The notes under the pieces were generated by a model that worked only from the letters and a program-made list of their open reading frames with translations, was not told the origin of the DNA and searched no databases. DNA of 64,000 bases from JAUYQR01 sp963822435 (GTDB lineage: Bacteria; Pseudomonadota; Alphaproteobacteria; Rhodobacterales; Rhodobacteraceae): assembly GCA_963822435.1 (NCBI GenBank), contig CAWGHN010000004.1, positions 1,178,001 through 1,242,000 of the forward strand, written 5' to 3'. The position numbers were made by a program, and so were the translations under genes. Shown piece after piece: positions 23,869 to 32,010 of this stretch (the stretch's first letter is position 1; each line of letters opens with the position of its first letter).

Positions 23869-24606
23869 TCACACCATGTCCATCCCGCCGTTCACATGCA
23901 AGGTGGCCCCGGTGACATAGGCCGCTTCCGCAGACGAAAGATACAGCACCGCCGCCGCAATCTCGTCCGGCCGGCCCATCCGCCCCGCGGGAACCACGCC
24001 CAGGATCGCCGCCTTCTGCGCCTCGTTCAGCTTGTCGGTCATCGCCGTCTCGATGAAACCGGGCGCCACCGCGTTCACCGTGATCCCCCGGCTCGCCACC
24101 TCGGCGGCCAGCGATTTCGACAGGCCGATCATCCCGGCCTTCGACGCGGCATAGTTCACCTGCCCGGCATTGCCCGTGGTTCCCACGACCGACGAGATGT
24201 TGACGATCCGCCCCCAACGCGCCTTCATCATCCCCCGGATTGCGGCGCGGCACAGCCGAAAGGTCGCCGTCAGGTTCACGTCGATGACGGCGGCCCAATC
24301 CTCGTCCGACATCCGCATCGCCAGCCCGTCGCGCGTGATTCCGGCGTTGTTGACCAAGATATCCACCGCCCCCATCGCCTCGCCCGCACGCTTGACCAGC
24401 CCCTCAACTTCGGCGGGCACCGAAAGGTTGCACGGCACCACATGCACCCGCCCGCCCAACACCTCCGCCAGCGCCGCCAAAGGCTCGACCCGCGTGCCCG
24501 ACAGCGCGACCGTCGCCCCCGCCCCGTGCAACACCCGCGCAATCTCCGCGCCAATCCCGCCCGAAGCGCCGGTCACCAGCGCGCATTTCCCCGTCAGATC
24601 GAACAT
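23869..24606 (-). CDS. fabG: 3-oxoacyl-ACP reductase
   Basis: NADPH-dependent short-chain reductase acting on 3-ketoacyl-ACP in fatty-acid synthesis. The 245-residue protein has the cofactor motif TGASGGIG (about 13-20), NNAG (about 87-90), catalytic Ser in NISSVVGTTGN and the YAASKAG Tyr-Lys pair (about 151-157), and a C-terminal YVTGATLHVNGGMDM. The start at 24606 has GGAAGG 7 bases upstream. It lies between fabD and acpP as in many Rhodobacterales; a dispersed hairpin repeat separates it from fabD. Confidence 0.97.
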   Translation of the reverse strand: MFDLTGKCALVTGASGGIGAEIARVLHGAGATVALSGTRVEPLAALAEVLGGRVHVVPCNLSVPAEVEGLVKRAGEAMGAVDILVNNAGITRDGLAMRMSDEDWAAVIDVNLTATFRLCRAAIRGMMKARWGRIVNISSVVGTTGNAGQVNYAASKAGMIGLSKSLAAEVASRGITVNAVAPGFIETAMTDKLNEAQKAAILGVVPAGRMGRPDEIAAAVLYLSSAEAAYVTGATLHVNGGMDMV

Positions 24607-24624
24607 CGCCACACCTTCCCGTTT

Positions 24625-24677
24625 CATCTGTCCGCAAATATCCCGCAGGGGGTCTGGGGGGCGCGAAGCCCCCCGGC
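24625..24677. repeat. dispersed palindromic repeat between fabD and fabG
   Basis: CATCTGTCCGCAAATATCCC, then GCAGGGGGTCT and a 7-bp hairpin GGGGGGC-GCGAA-GCCCCCC (24656-24674). It shares its head with 17537-17575. On the minus strand it ends only 18 bases before the fabG start, so it could affect translation or mRNA processing. Confidence 0.65.
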
Positions 24678-24698
24678 TTCACCCCCTGCGCCCTACGC

Positions 24699-25628
24699 TC
24701 AACCCTTCGCCGCGATCACATCCTCAGGCGTGCCCACAGCCCGCGTCACCGCGCCGTCGGCCGTGCGCTTGATCATCCCCGACAGGGCCTTGCCCGCGCC
24801 GATCTCCCAGAACTCCGTCACGCCGGCCCGCTCCATCCACAGCACGCTTTCCCGCCAGCGCACCGATCCGGTCACCTGCGCAATCAACAGGTCATGAATG
24901 CGGTCCGGCTCCGTCACCGCCTCGGCCCGCACGTTGACCACGATCGGCACCCGTGGCGCATGGATCACCGCCGCCGCCAGTGCCTCGGCCATCACATGCG
25001 CGGCCGGCTGCATCAGTGCGCAATGAAACGGCGCGCTCACCGGCAGCAGCATCGCGCGCTTGGCGCCCTTGGCCTTGGCAATCTCCAGCGCGCGTTCGAC
25101 CGCTGCCGTGTGACCCGACACCACCACCTGTGCGGGATCGTTGTCGTTCGCCGCCTGGCACACCTCGCCCTGCGCAGCCTCCGCCGCCACCGCGACCGCC
25201 GCCTCGAAATCAAGGCCCAGCAGCACCGCCATGGCGCCCACCCCGACCGGCACCGCCTCCTGCATCGCTTGGCCCCTGATCCGCAACAGCCGCGCGGTAT
25301 CCGACAGGCTCAGACTGCCCGCCGCACACAGCGCCGAATACTCGCCCAGCGAATGACCCGCCACAAAGGCCACATGCTCCAGCCCGATCCCCTCGCTCTC
25401 CAGCGCCCGCAGCGCCGCGATCGAGGTCGCCATCAGCGCTGGCTGCGCATTCTTCGTCAGGGTCAACTCCGCAATGTCGCCCTCCCAGATCAGCCGCGAC
25501 AGGTCTTCCCCAAGCGCCGCATCCACCTCGTCGAACACCGCCTTTGCCGCCGGGTAGGCCTCGGCCAGCGCCCGGCCCATCCCGATGGTCTGCGCCCCCT
25601 GGCCTGGAAATACGAATGCGCGGCTCAT
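24699..25628 (-). CDS. fabD: malonyl-CoA:ACP transacylase
   Basis: Loads malonyl groups onto AcpP. The 309-residue protein begins MSRAFVFPGQGAQTIGMG, carries the catalytic Ser in VAGHSLGEYSALCAAG (about residue 93) and the His in SAPFHCALMQPAA (about 200), with the QAANDND-PAQVVVSG segment typical of FabD. Start at 25628 is supported by a purine-rich GGGGGAGA stretch. It is first in the fab gene set and faces the rpsF operon across a 247-base divergent region. Confidence 0.97.
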   Translation of the reverse strand: MSRAFVFPGQGAQTIGMGRALAEAYPAAKAVFDEVDAALGEDLSRLIWEGDIAELTLTKNAQPALMATSIAALRALESEGIGLEHVAFVAGHSLGEYSALCAAGSLSLSDTARLLRIRGQAMQEAVPVGVGAMAVLLGLDFEAAVAVAAEAAQGEVCQAANDNDPAQVVVSGHTAAVERALEIAKAKGAKRAMLLPVSAPFHCALMQPAAHVMAEALAAAVIHAPRVPIVVNVRAEAVTEPDRIHDLLIAQVTGSVRWRESVLWMERAGVTEFWEIGAGKALSGMIKRTADGAVTRAVGTPEDVIAAKG

Positions 25629-25738
25629 GCCATTCTCCCCCTGTTTTGTCCGGGCCCTGTTTTCTCCGAGATAGCCCGACACGCCACGCTTCGCAATCAC
25701 GCGTGTCACCTTTGCCGCCGCTCTGCCACCCCTTCCCC

Positions 25739-25766
25739 TTGCATCGCGCGGCCCACTCTGTATAAG
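25739..25766 (+). promoter_or_regulatory. sigma-70-type promoter for rpsF-rpsR-rplI
   Basis: TTGCAT at 25739-25744 and TATAAG at 25761-25766 with a 16-base spacer. Transcription would begin near 25773, leaving about 100 bases of leader before rpsF. This is the only good match found in the 247-base divergent region with fabD. Confidence 0.55.
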
Positions 25767-25773
25767 GCCCCAT

Positions 25774-25830
25774 CCTTGCAGGCAGTCCCTTTATCCGGCG
25801 CTGCCCCTCGTGGACTGGCCGCCTGCAAGG
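25774..25830 (+). ncRNA. probable S6:S18 ribosomal protein leader
   Basis: A long inverted repeat just after the predicted transcription start: CCTTGCAGGC (25774-25783) pairs with GCCTGCAAGG (25821-25830), and AGTCC (25784-25788) pairs with GGACT (25812-25816), leaving an asymmetric 3' bulge GGCC that creates a CCG at 25819-25821. An asymmetric CCG-containing bulge in a hairpin before rpsF is the known feature of the S6:S18-binding autoregulatory leader, which mimics the 16S rRNA site. Identity is inferred from position and structure. Confidence 0.6.
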
Positions 25831-25875
25831 CAAAGCCCGTCCTATGAAGCGCGCCCGAAACGGAACGGAGACCGC

Positions 25876-26364
25876 ATGCCGCTTTACGAGCATGTTTTCA
25901 TTTCGCGTCAGGACCTGTCCAACGCGCAAGCCGAAGGCCTTATCGAACACTTCTCGACCGTCCTCGCGGACAACGGCGGCAAAGTCGTTGAGAACGAGTA
26001 CTGGGGCGTCAAGACGATGGCCTACAAGATCAACAAGAACCGCAAGGGCCACTACGCCCTCCTGAAATCGGACGCGCCCGCCGCTGCCGTGCAGGAGATG
26101 GAGCGCCTGATGCGCCTGCACGACGACGTCATGCGCGTCCTGACCATCAAGGTCGACAAGCACAACGAAGGCCCGTCGGTCCAGATGCAGAAGCGTGACG
26201 AGCGCGAGCGTGATGGCGACCGGGGGGATCGCGGCGGCTTCGGCGGCGGCGAACGCCGTGAACGCCCGTCGTTCGGCGACCGTCCCGATCGCGGCGGCGA
26301 CCGGGGTGAGCGTCCGTCCTTCGGCGGCGGCGAACGTCCGTCGTTCGGCGCACCGCGTCGTTGA
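25876..26364 (+). CDS. rpsF: 30S ribosomal protein S6
   Basis: Small-subunit protein that binds 16S rRNA with S18. The 162-residue protein starts MPLYEHVFISRQDLSN after an ACGGAG site; the open frame upstream crosses the leader and is not used. Residues 1-95 are the S6 fold (NEYWGVKTMAYKINKNRKGH, with the conserved VMRVLTIKV strand). The C-terminus beyond about 110 is an unusually long, charged Gly/Arg/Asp repeat region (GGFGGGERRERPSFGDR and similar), as in other alphaproteobacterial S6 proteins. First of the rpsF-rpsR-rplI operon. Confidence 0.97.
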   Translation: MPLYEHVFISRQDLSNAQAEGLIEHFSTVLADNGGKVVENEYWGVKTMAYKINKNRKGHYALLKSDAPAAAVQEMERLMRLHDDVMRVLTIKVDKHNEGPSVQMQKRDERERDGDRGDRGGFGGGERRERPSFGDRPDRGGDRGERPSFGGGERPSFGAPRR

Positions 26365-26393
26365 TCCATAGCTTGAAGAAAGGTCCATAAACC

Positions 26394-26621
26394 ATGGCGA
26401 ACAAACCGTTTTTCCGCCGCCGCAAGGTTTGCCCCTTCTCGGGCGACAATGCACCGGCAATCGACTACAAGGACACGCGTCTGCTGCAGCGCTACATCTC
26501 CGAGCGCGGCAAGATCGTTCCGTCCCGCATCACCGCCGTCTCGGCAAAGAAGCAGCGCGAACTGGCTCAGGCCATCAAGCGCGCCCGCTTCCTCGCCCTG
26601 CTGCCCTACGCCGTGAAATAA
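26394..26621 (+). CDS. rpsR: 30S ribosomal protein S18
   Basis: A 75-residue basic protein that binds the S6 site of the small subunit platform. Sequence features: FFRRRKVCPFSGDN at the N-terminus, the central IDYKDTRLLQRYISERGKI and SRITAVSAKKQRELAQAIKR, and the LLPY end. It lies 29 bases after rpsF and 12 before rplI. Confidence 0.98.
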   Translation: MANKPFFRRRKVCPFSGDNAPAIDYKDTRLLQRYISERGKIVPSRITAVSAKKQRELAQAIKRARFLALLPYAVK

Positions 26622-26633
26622 GGAGCACATGAC

Positions 26634-27218
26634 ATGCAAGTGATCCTTCTGGAACGCGTGGCCAAACTTGGCCAGATGGGCGAAGTCGTCAACGTCAAGG
26701 ACGGCTACGCGCGCAACTACCTCCTGCCGCAGGGCAAGGCTCTCCGCGCCAACGACGGCAACATCAAGTCGTTCGAAGCCAAGAAAGCCCAGCTTGAAGC
26801 AACGAACCTCGAGACCCGCAAGGAAGCTGCCGCCGTTGGCGAAAAGCTCGACGGTCAGATGTTCGTCGTGATCCGCTCGGCCTCCGATGCGGGCGCGCTT
26901 TACGGCTCCGTCACCACCCGTGACGCCGCCGAGGCTGCCACCGCTGCCGGCTTCACCGTGAACCGTGGCCAGATCGTGCTCGACCGCCCGATCAAGGACC
27001 TCGGCATCCACACCGTGTCGGCCGTCCTGCACCCCGAAGTCGTGGTCAAGATCAAGCTGAACGTCGCCCGCTCGATCGAAGAGTCCGAGCTGCAAGCCTC
27101 GGGCAAGTCGATCCAGGAACTCGCCGCCGAGGCCGAAGCCGCTGCGGAATTCGAGATTGCGGAACTGTTCGACGAAATGGGCGCTGCCCAGGACGGCGAA
27201 GACCTGACCCGCGACTGA
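26634..27218 (+). CDS. rplI: 50S ribosomal protein L9
   Basis: Binds 23S rRNA near the L1 stalk base. The 194-residue protein has the L9 N-terminal domain (MQVILLERVAKLGQMGEVVN, KDGYARNYLLPQGKALRA), the long connecting helix, and the C-terminal domain (ALYGSVTTRDAAEAATAAGF, VVKIKLNVARS). The acidic extension after about residue 160 makes it longer than the E. coli protein (149 residues), as in other Rhodobacterales. An AGGAG ribosome site precedes the ATG. The operon ends at a strong terminator. Confidence 0.97.
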   Translation: MQVILLERVAKLGQMGEVVNVKDGYARNYLLPQGKALRANDGNIKSFEAKKAQLEATNLETRKEAAAVGEKLDGQMFVVIRSASDAGALYGSVTTRDAAEAATAAGFTVNRGQIVLDRPIKDLGIHTVSAVLHPEVVVKIKLNVARSIEESELQASGKSIQELAAEAEAAAEFEIAELFDEMGAAQDGEDLTRD

Positions 27219-27238
27219 TCAGCCCCCTGTCTCTACCG

Positions 27239-27270
27239 AACCGCGCGGGGCAACTCGCGCGGTTTTTCTT
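27239..27270 (+). terminator. terminator after rplI
   Basis: Stem AACCGCGCG / CGCGCGGTT (27239-27247 and 27256-27264), loop GGGCAACT, followed by TTTCTT. It lies 20 bases after the rplI stop and just before the stop of the convergent HD-domain gene. Confidence 0.85.
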
Positions 27271-27273
27271 TGG

Positions 27274-27810
27274 TCACGCCTCCCGCACCGCAACCAACCT
27301 GCGCGACCCCGCCAGCGCCTCGGCAAACGCCGCGCGCACCGGATCGGCGCCTGACGGCAACCGCGCCACCACCGCCTCCGCCCAATCCAGATAGGCCGCC
27401 TGCCGCGCCACCGGCCAATGCACCGGCGGCGCGTTCCCGACCGCCCGGATGTTCGACAGTTTGTCGCAGATCTTGATCAGCGCCGCCGCGTCCGTCTTGT
27501 GCGGCGCGCATCTGACCTGCAACTCCTTGCGTTCGGCCTTGGGCAGGCTCTTGTCATCGGTCAGTTCCGCCACCAGCGCCGCAACCTCATCTCCGAAGCG
27601 CTCTGCGATCTCTGCTGGCAACACGCCGCAATCCTCAACCGTATCGTGCAGCCACGCCGCCATCACCTGGCCCTCGCTGCCACCGAACCCGGCAACCAAT
27701 GCCGCCACCTCGGCGACATGGCTGATGTAGGGCTCCTGACCCGCGCCCTTGCGCGCTTGCCCGGCATGGGCCACCTCGGCAAACTGCCGGGCCATATCGA
27801 CATTAGACAT
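27274..27810 (-). CDS. HD-domain protein, small (p)ppGpp hydrolase-like
   Basis: A 178-residue HD-domain phosphohydrolase resembling the hydrolase half of RelA/SpoT or MESH1. Metal-site features: H in ISHVAEVAAL (about 31), the HD pair in AWLHDTVEDCGV (about 56-57) and the later D in KICDKLSNIRAV (about 122). No synthetase domain is present. The start at 27810 has GGAGGACGT directly upstream; the frame extends 11 codons further but without homology. It faces the rplI terminator and is otherwise monocistronic. True substrate, (p)ppGpp or another nucleotide, is not determined. Confidence 0.85.
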   Translation of the reverse strand: MSNVDMARQFAEVAHAGQARKGAGQEPYISHVAEVAALVAGFGGSEGQVMAAWLHDTVEDCGVLPAEIAERFGDEVAALVAELTDDKSLPKAERKELQVRCAPHKTDAAALIKICDKLSNIRAVGNAPPVHWPVARQAAYLDWAEAVVARLPSGADPVRAAFAEALAGSRRLVAVREA

Positions 27811-28044
27811 ACGTCCTCCAAGCGGCCGACGCCGTCGCAACACGCGAAACCCGCGATCTGCGGCTTCGGTCGACCATTGATTTCAGGAAAATGAAGGCAT
27901 TGCCTTCGACCGCATCATCGAAGGACGCAGGCGCACTGTCAAATGAAATAGGCAGCCGATGGCAGGTTCACAAAACCGTCGGCCGCCATACACCTGCCAT
28001 ACGTTTGCCAGACGCTTTGCAGACTGCGTTTTTCGCCATCCGCC

Positions 28045-28077
28045 AAAAGAAAAGGGCCGCCCTTTCGGTGCGGCCCC
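28045..28077 (-). terminator. terminator after trigger factor
   Basis: On the minus strand: GGGGCCGC, loop with ACCGAAAGG, GCGGCCC, then TTTTCTTTT. It begins about 20 bases after the tig stop and is a classical intrinsic terminator. Confidence 0.85.
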
Positions 28078-28097
28078 ATACCAGATGTTGTGTCGGC

Positions 28098-29432
28098 TCA
28101 GATCTCGTCCAGCGCCTCGATGGCCTTCTGCAGCTCTTCCTTCGAGATCGCCTTTTCGCTGACCTTCGCGAGGCCGACGATGTGATCGACAACCTTGTCC
28201 TCGAACAACGGCGCGCGCAGTTGCTGCTGCATCTGCGGGTTCTTCTGCACGAATTCGAAGAACTGACGCTCCTGCCCCGGATACTGGCGCGCGGCGGCCA
28301 GAACGGCCTGCGTCATCTCGGCGTCGGTCACCGTCACTTCGGCCTTGCGACCGATCTCGGCCAGCAAGAGGCCCAGACGCACCCGGCGCTCGGCCAGCGA
28401 CTTGTGCTCGTCCGTGGTTTCGATGGCGCCGTGGTTGTGGCCGTGATCGTCCGGATGCTCTTCGTGGTAAAGCTGGTGGGCGATCTGCCCGGCTTCCGCC
28501 TCGACCAGGTTCGCCGGCAGGTCAAACTTCACCATGCCGTCCAACTGGTCCAGCAGCGCGCGCTTCATCACCGACCGGGCCGCGCCCTTGTATTCCGCCT
28601 CAAGCCGCTCGGCGATCTGGCCCTTCAGTGCGGCCAGGTCCTCGGCGCCGTATTTCTTGGCCAACTCGTCGTTCACTTCGGCCGGCTTCGGCTCTTTCAC
28701 GGCCTTCACCGTGCAGGCAAAAACCGCAGCCTTGCCCGCCAGATGCTTGGCACCGTAGGCCTCCGGGAACGTCACGTTCACCGAAACCTCGTCGCCAACC
28801 TTGGCACCCACCAGTTGCGCCTCAAAGCCCGGAATGAACGAGTTCGATCCCAGAACCAGCGGATAATCCTCGCCCGAACCGCCCTCGAACAGCTCGCCAT
28901 CGACCGAACCCTTGAAGTCGATCACGACCTGATCGCCGTCCTTGGCCTTGGCGCCCTTCTTGCGGTCCTCGAAGGATTGCGCGGTGGACGCCAGGTTCGC
29001 CAGCGCCTCGTCGACCGACTTTTCGTCAGCCTTCACCGTCAGACGGTCCAGCGTGATCTTGCCCGCGTCGATTTCCGGGATCGGCGGCAGCGCGTCGTAG
29101 GTCATCTCGACCACGACATCCTGCCCCTCTTTCCACGCATCGCCGCCGACCATCTTCACCTCGGGCTGCATGGCCGGACGGTCGCCCGTCGCGTCGAAAT
29201 GGCCCTTCATCGCGCCGTCGATGGCGTCCTGCATGGCATCGCCCATAAGGCGCGTGCCGAACTGCTTTTTCAGGATCGCCAGCGGCACCTTGCCCTTGCG
29301 GAACCCCTTGATCTCGACGTCAGGCTGCGCTTCGAGAAGCTTTTCATGCACCTTGGCGTCCAGTTCGGCAGCCGTCACCGTGATGGTGTAGCCGCGCTTA
29401 AGGCCGTCTTTCAGGGTCTCGGTGACCAGCAT
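28098..29432 (-). CDS. tig: trigger factor, ribosome-associated chaperone and peptidyl-prolyl isomerase
   Basis: A 444-residue cytosolic chaperone that meets nascent chains at the ribosome exit. The start at 29432 (MLVTETLKDGLKRGYTITV) follows AGGAAGG; the longer open frame runs back into the tRNA region. The ribosome-binding loop is GFRKGKVP (about 43-50), followed by the FKBP-type domain (about 150-250, GDQVVIDFKGSVDGELFEGG) and the helical C-terminal arms. A His-rich patch EEHPDDHGHNHG (about 325) may bind metal. A tRNA-Leu gene lies 183 bases upstream on the same strand, and a strong terminator follows. Confidence 0.97.
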   Translation of the reverse strand: MLVTETLKDGLKRGYTITVTAAELDAKVHEKLLEAQPDVEIKGFRKGKVPLAILKKQFGTRLMGDAMQDAIDGAMKGHFDATGDRPAMQPEVKMVGGDAWKEGQDVVVEMTYDALPPIPEIDAGKITLDRLTVKADEKSVDEALANLASTAQSFEDRKKGAKAKDGDQVVIDFKGSVDGELFEGGSGEDYPLVLGSNSFIPGFEAQLVGAKVGDEVSVNVTFPEAYGAKHLAGKAAVFACTVKAVKEPKPAEVNDELAKKYGAEDLAALKGQIAERLEAEYKGAARSVMKRALLDQLDGMVKFDLPANLVEAEAGQIAHQLYHEEHPDDHGHNHGAIETTDEHKSLAERRVRLGLLLAEIGRKAEVTVTDAEMTQAVLAAARQYPGQERQFFEFVQKNPQMQQQLRAPLFEDKVVDHIVGLAKVSEKAISKEELQKAIEALDEI

Positions 29433-29615
29433 AAGGGGATATCCTTCCTCAACCTTCAGGGCGCTTTCGCGCAATAGAGATACGACGCCAAGCCGGAACC
29501 TGGCGCAACTTTGCGGGCCTTCTAGCAAAGCTTTCGCGGCGACGTAAGGGGTAATTCGGTCGCCCGCAAGCCGGGTGCGAAACTCAGTCGCAATCGCCCG
29601 GAATTCGCGTTTCGA

Positions 29616-29700
29616 TGGTGCGGGTGGAGGGACTTGAACCCCCACGCCTTGCGGCGCCAGAACCTAAATCTGGTGCGTCTGCCAATTTCGCCACACCCGC
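29616..29700 (-). tRNA. tRNA-Leu (UAG anticodon)
   Basis: An 85-base tRNA on the minus strand including an encoded CCA (29618-29616). Acceptor stem GCGGGTG pairs with CACCCGC, discriminator A; the anticodon arm is CCAGA-TTTAGGT-TCTGG giving anticodon UAG. A long variable arm (GGCGCCGCAAGGCGTG region) is typical of class II leucine tRNAs, and the T arm has GGTTCAAGTCC. It lies upstream of tig on the same strand. Confidence 0.97.
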
Positions 29701-29985
29701 ATCCTGCCAGCACGCCCGCGCAAAGCGCCAGCCGCCCCCGGCAGCGACGTCTTTAGCAAGAACCGAACCCGGGGGCGAGGGGTCAATTGCATAGCCCCAT
29801 TCCTGCCGCAACGGCCCCGAAATCAACGCCGACCGTGCCCGCAACGGCACAAACCGGTGTGCGCCTGCCCATGCACCCCAAGGACCACTCGCATGGATCG
29901 TCCGCCTCTTCTGTCGCAGTCCGCCCAGCCGGAACCCCTGCACGGCAAGCGGCACGGGTCACCGCCGCTCCCGCCTGACCCCGTC

Positions 29986-31503
29986 TTAATCCTCGTCGTT
30001 GCCGATCTGCGCCAGCACCGCCCCCCGCCCACGCAGCCGCAGCAGGAACGGCACCACCAACGCCGCCGCCGCAAGCGCCAGCAGCCCCGCCGCCACGGGC
30101 GTGCTGACCAGCGTCGTCCAATCCCCCTGCGAGATCGACAAGGCCCGTCGCAACTGCTGTTCCGCCATCGGGCCGAGTATCAGACCCACCACCGCCGGTG
30201 CGATGGGATAGCCGTAGACCCGCATCAGGTAGCCGAGGATGCCGAAGATCAGAAGCATCGCCAACTCGACCGGCGACGGGTTGACCCCGATGGTGCCCAG
30301 CGTGGCGAACAAAAGGATGCCCGGATAAAGCCAGTGGCGCGGGATGGTCAGGAGTTTCACCCAAAGCCGGATCATCGGCAGGTTCAGCACCAGAAGCATG
30401 GCGTTGGCGATCAGCAGGCTGGCGATCAGTCCCCACACAAGTTCCGGCGCGGTGGCGAACAGCAGCGGCCCCGGTTGCAGCCCGAATTGCTGGAACGCGG
30501 CCAACAGAATGGCGGCGGTGGCCGATGTCGGCAGGCCCAGCGTCAGCAGCGGCACCAGGGTGCCCGCCGCCGAAGCGTTGTTCGCCGCTTCTGGCCCGGC
30601 CACGCCCTCGATGGCGCCATGGCCGAATTCCTCGGGATTCTTCGCCAGACGCTTTTCGACCGAATAGGACAGGAAGGTGCCGATCTCGGCCCCCCCGGCA
30701 GGCATGGCGCCGATCGGAAAGCCCAGGGCCGTGCCGCGCAGCCAGGGTTTCCACGACCTTTTCCAGTCGTCGCGGCTCATCCAGACCGAGCCTTTGACCG
30801 CCTCGACGACTTCGGCCATGCGATTGCTTTGCGAGGCGACGAACAGCGCCTCGCCCAGAGCGAACAGCGCAACCGCCAGCGTGGTCACCTCGATCCCGTC
30901 CAGCAGTTGCGGGACGCCGAACGACAGGCGCGTCTGGCCCGACAACTGGTCGATGCCGACGCTGGCCAGCGCCAGACCCAGAAACAGCGAGGTCAGCCCC
31001 TTCAACGCCGAATCGCCAAAGGCCGCCGAGACGGTGACGAAGGACAGCACCATCAGGCCGAAATACTCACGCGGGCCGAAGATCAGCGCCAGCTTGACGA
31101 CGAAGGGGGCCAGGAAGGCCAGCGCCAGCGTGGCAATCAGACCCGCGACGAACGATCCGATGGCCGCCGTCGCCAGCGCAGGCCCGCCACGCCCGGCGCG
31201 GGCCATCTTGTTGCCTTCAAGCGCGGTCACGATCGAGGCGCTTTCGCCCGGCGTGTTCAACAGGATCGAGGTGGTCGATCCGCCATACATCCCGCCATAG
31301 TAGATACCCGCGAACATGACCAGCGATCCGGCCGGGTCCAGCCCGTAGGTCACAGGCAACAAAAGCGCCACGGTCAGCGCCGGGCCGATGCCCGGCAGCA
31401 CGCCGACGGCGGTGCCAAGCGTCACCCCGATCAGCGCGTAAAGCAGGATCATCGGCTGCATCGCGGTGCCCAGACCCTGCAGCAGGAAATCGAAAGAGCT
31501 CAT
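29986..31503 (-). CDS. tctA: tripartite tricarboxylate transporter, large permease TctA
   Basis: The 505-residue large membrane subunit (about 10-12 helices) of a TctCBA importer for citrate or another carboxylate. The family signature is GVLPGIGPALTVALLLPVTY near residues 38-57 and a repeat of it at ALGFPIGAMPAGGAEIGTFL (about 252-271), plus GIYYGGMYGGSTTSILLNTPG (about 65-85). It is last in the tctC-tctB-tctA operon, 3 bases after tctB. A 285-base gap to the tRNA follows; no gene was seen in it. Confidence 0.96.
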   Translation of the reverse strand: MSSFDFLLQGLGTAMQPMILLYALIGVTLGTAVGVLPGIGPALTVALLLPVTYGLDPAGSLVMFAGIYYGGMYGGSTTSILLNTPGESASIVTALEGNKMARAGRGGPALATAAIGSFVAGLIATLALAFLAPFVVKLALIFGPREYFGLMVLSFVTVSAAFGDSALKGLTSLFLGLALASVGIDQLSGQTRLSFGVPQLLDGIEVTTLAVALFALGEALFVASQSNRMAEVVEAVKGSVWMSRDDWKRSWKPWLRGTALGFPIGAMPAGGAEIGTFLSYSVEKRLAKNPEEFGHGAIEGVAGPEAANNASAAGTLVPLLTLGLPTSATAAILLAAFQQFGLQPGPLLFATAPELVWGLIASLLIANAMLLVLNLPMIRLWVKLLTIPRHWLYPGILLFATLGTIGVNPSPVELAMLLIFGILGYLMRVYGYPIAPAVVGLILGPMAEQQLRRALSISQGDWTTLVSTPVAAGLLALAAAALVVPFLLRLRGRGAVLAQIGNDED

Positions 31504-31506
31504 CGG

Positions 31507-32010
31507 TCAGCCCCCGAACACAAGGGTTTCGAGGATGCCCGCTGGCAGGTTCAGCTTGAGAACCTGATCGAACACGGCATAGACCGCAAAGGACAGCCCC
31601 AGCCCCACCGGCAGCGTCACCGCAAAGTTGCGCTTGCCGAAGGCATAGGCGGTGCAGGCGAACAGGATGCCCGAGGCCATCGTGTAGCCCAGCGGAAGCA
31701 GCAGGAAGATGACAGCCAGCATGCCGCCGATGATCCACAGGATCGGCATCGTGTCGTGTTTGGGCCGCCCAGACTTGCCAGCACGGAACCCCGACAGCGC
31801 CGTCAGCCCGGCCAGCAGGATGAGGACGATCCCGACGAACCGGGGCATTGCCGCCGGACCGACGCCGGAATAGCCGCCCATGTCGGGGATCGCCGAGGCG
31901 TCCCACAGCATCACCGCCCCGATGGTGGCCAGCCCAGCCGCGATCAGAAAAGCCGCCCCATCGGGGCGGCGATCCGTGTTTTCCCGGGAAACAGGTCCCT
32001 GTTCGCTCAT
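31507..32010 (-). CDS. tctB: tripartite tricarboxylate transporter, small permease TctB
   Basis: A 167-residue protein with four predicted membrane helices, the small TctB subunit. The N-terminus is hydrophilic (RENTDRRPDGAAFLIAAGL), followed by helices near 20-40, 53-70, 88-118 and 128-150. It overlaps the tctC stop by ATGA and lies 3 bases before tctA. TctB is poorly conserved in sequence; context gives the assignment. Confidence 0.92.
   Translation of the reverse strand: MSEQGPVSRENTDRRPDGAAFLIAAGLATIGAVMLWDASAIPDMGGYSGVGPAAMPRFVGIVLILLAGLTALSGFRAGKSGRPKHDTMPILWIIGGMLAVIFLLLPLGYTMASGILFACTAYAFGKRNFAVTLPVGLGLSFAVYAVFDQVLKLNLPAGILETLVFGG

Noticed and set aside
26052..27095. 347-codon minus-strand open frame over rpsF and rplI
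   Set aside because: Shadow of ribosomal protein genes; no family features.
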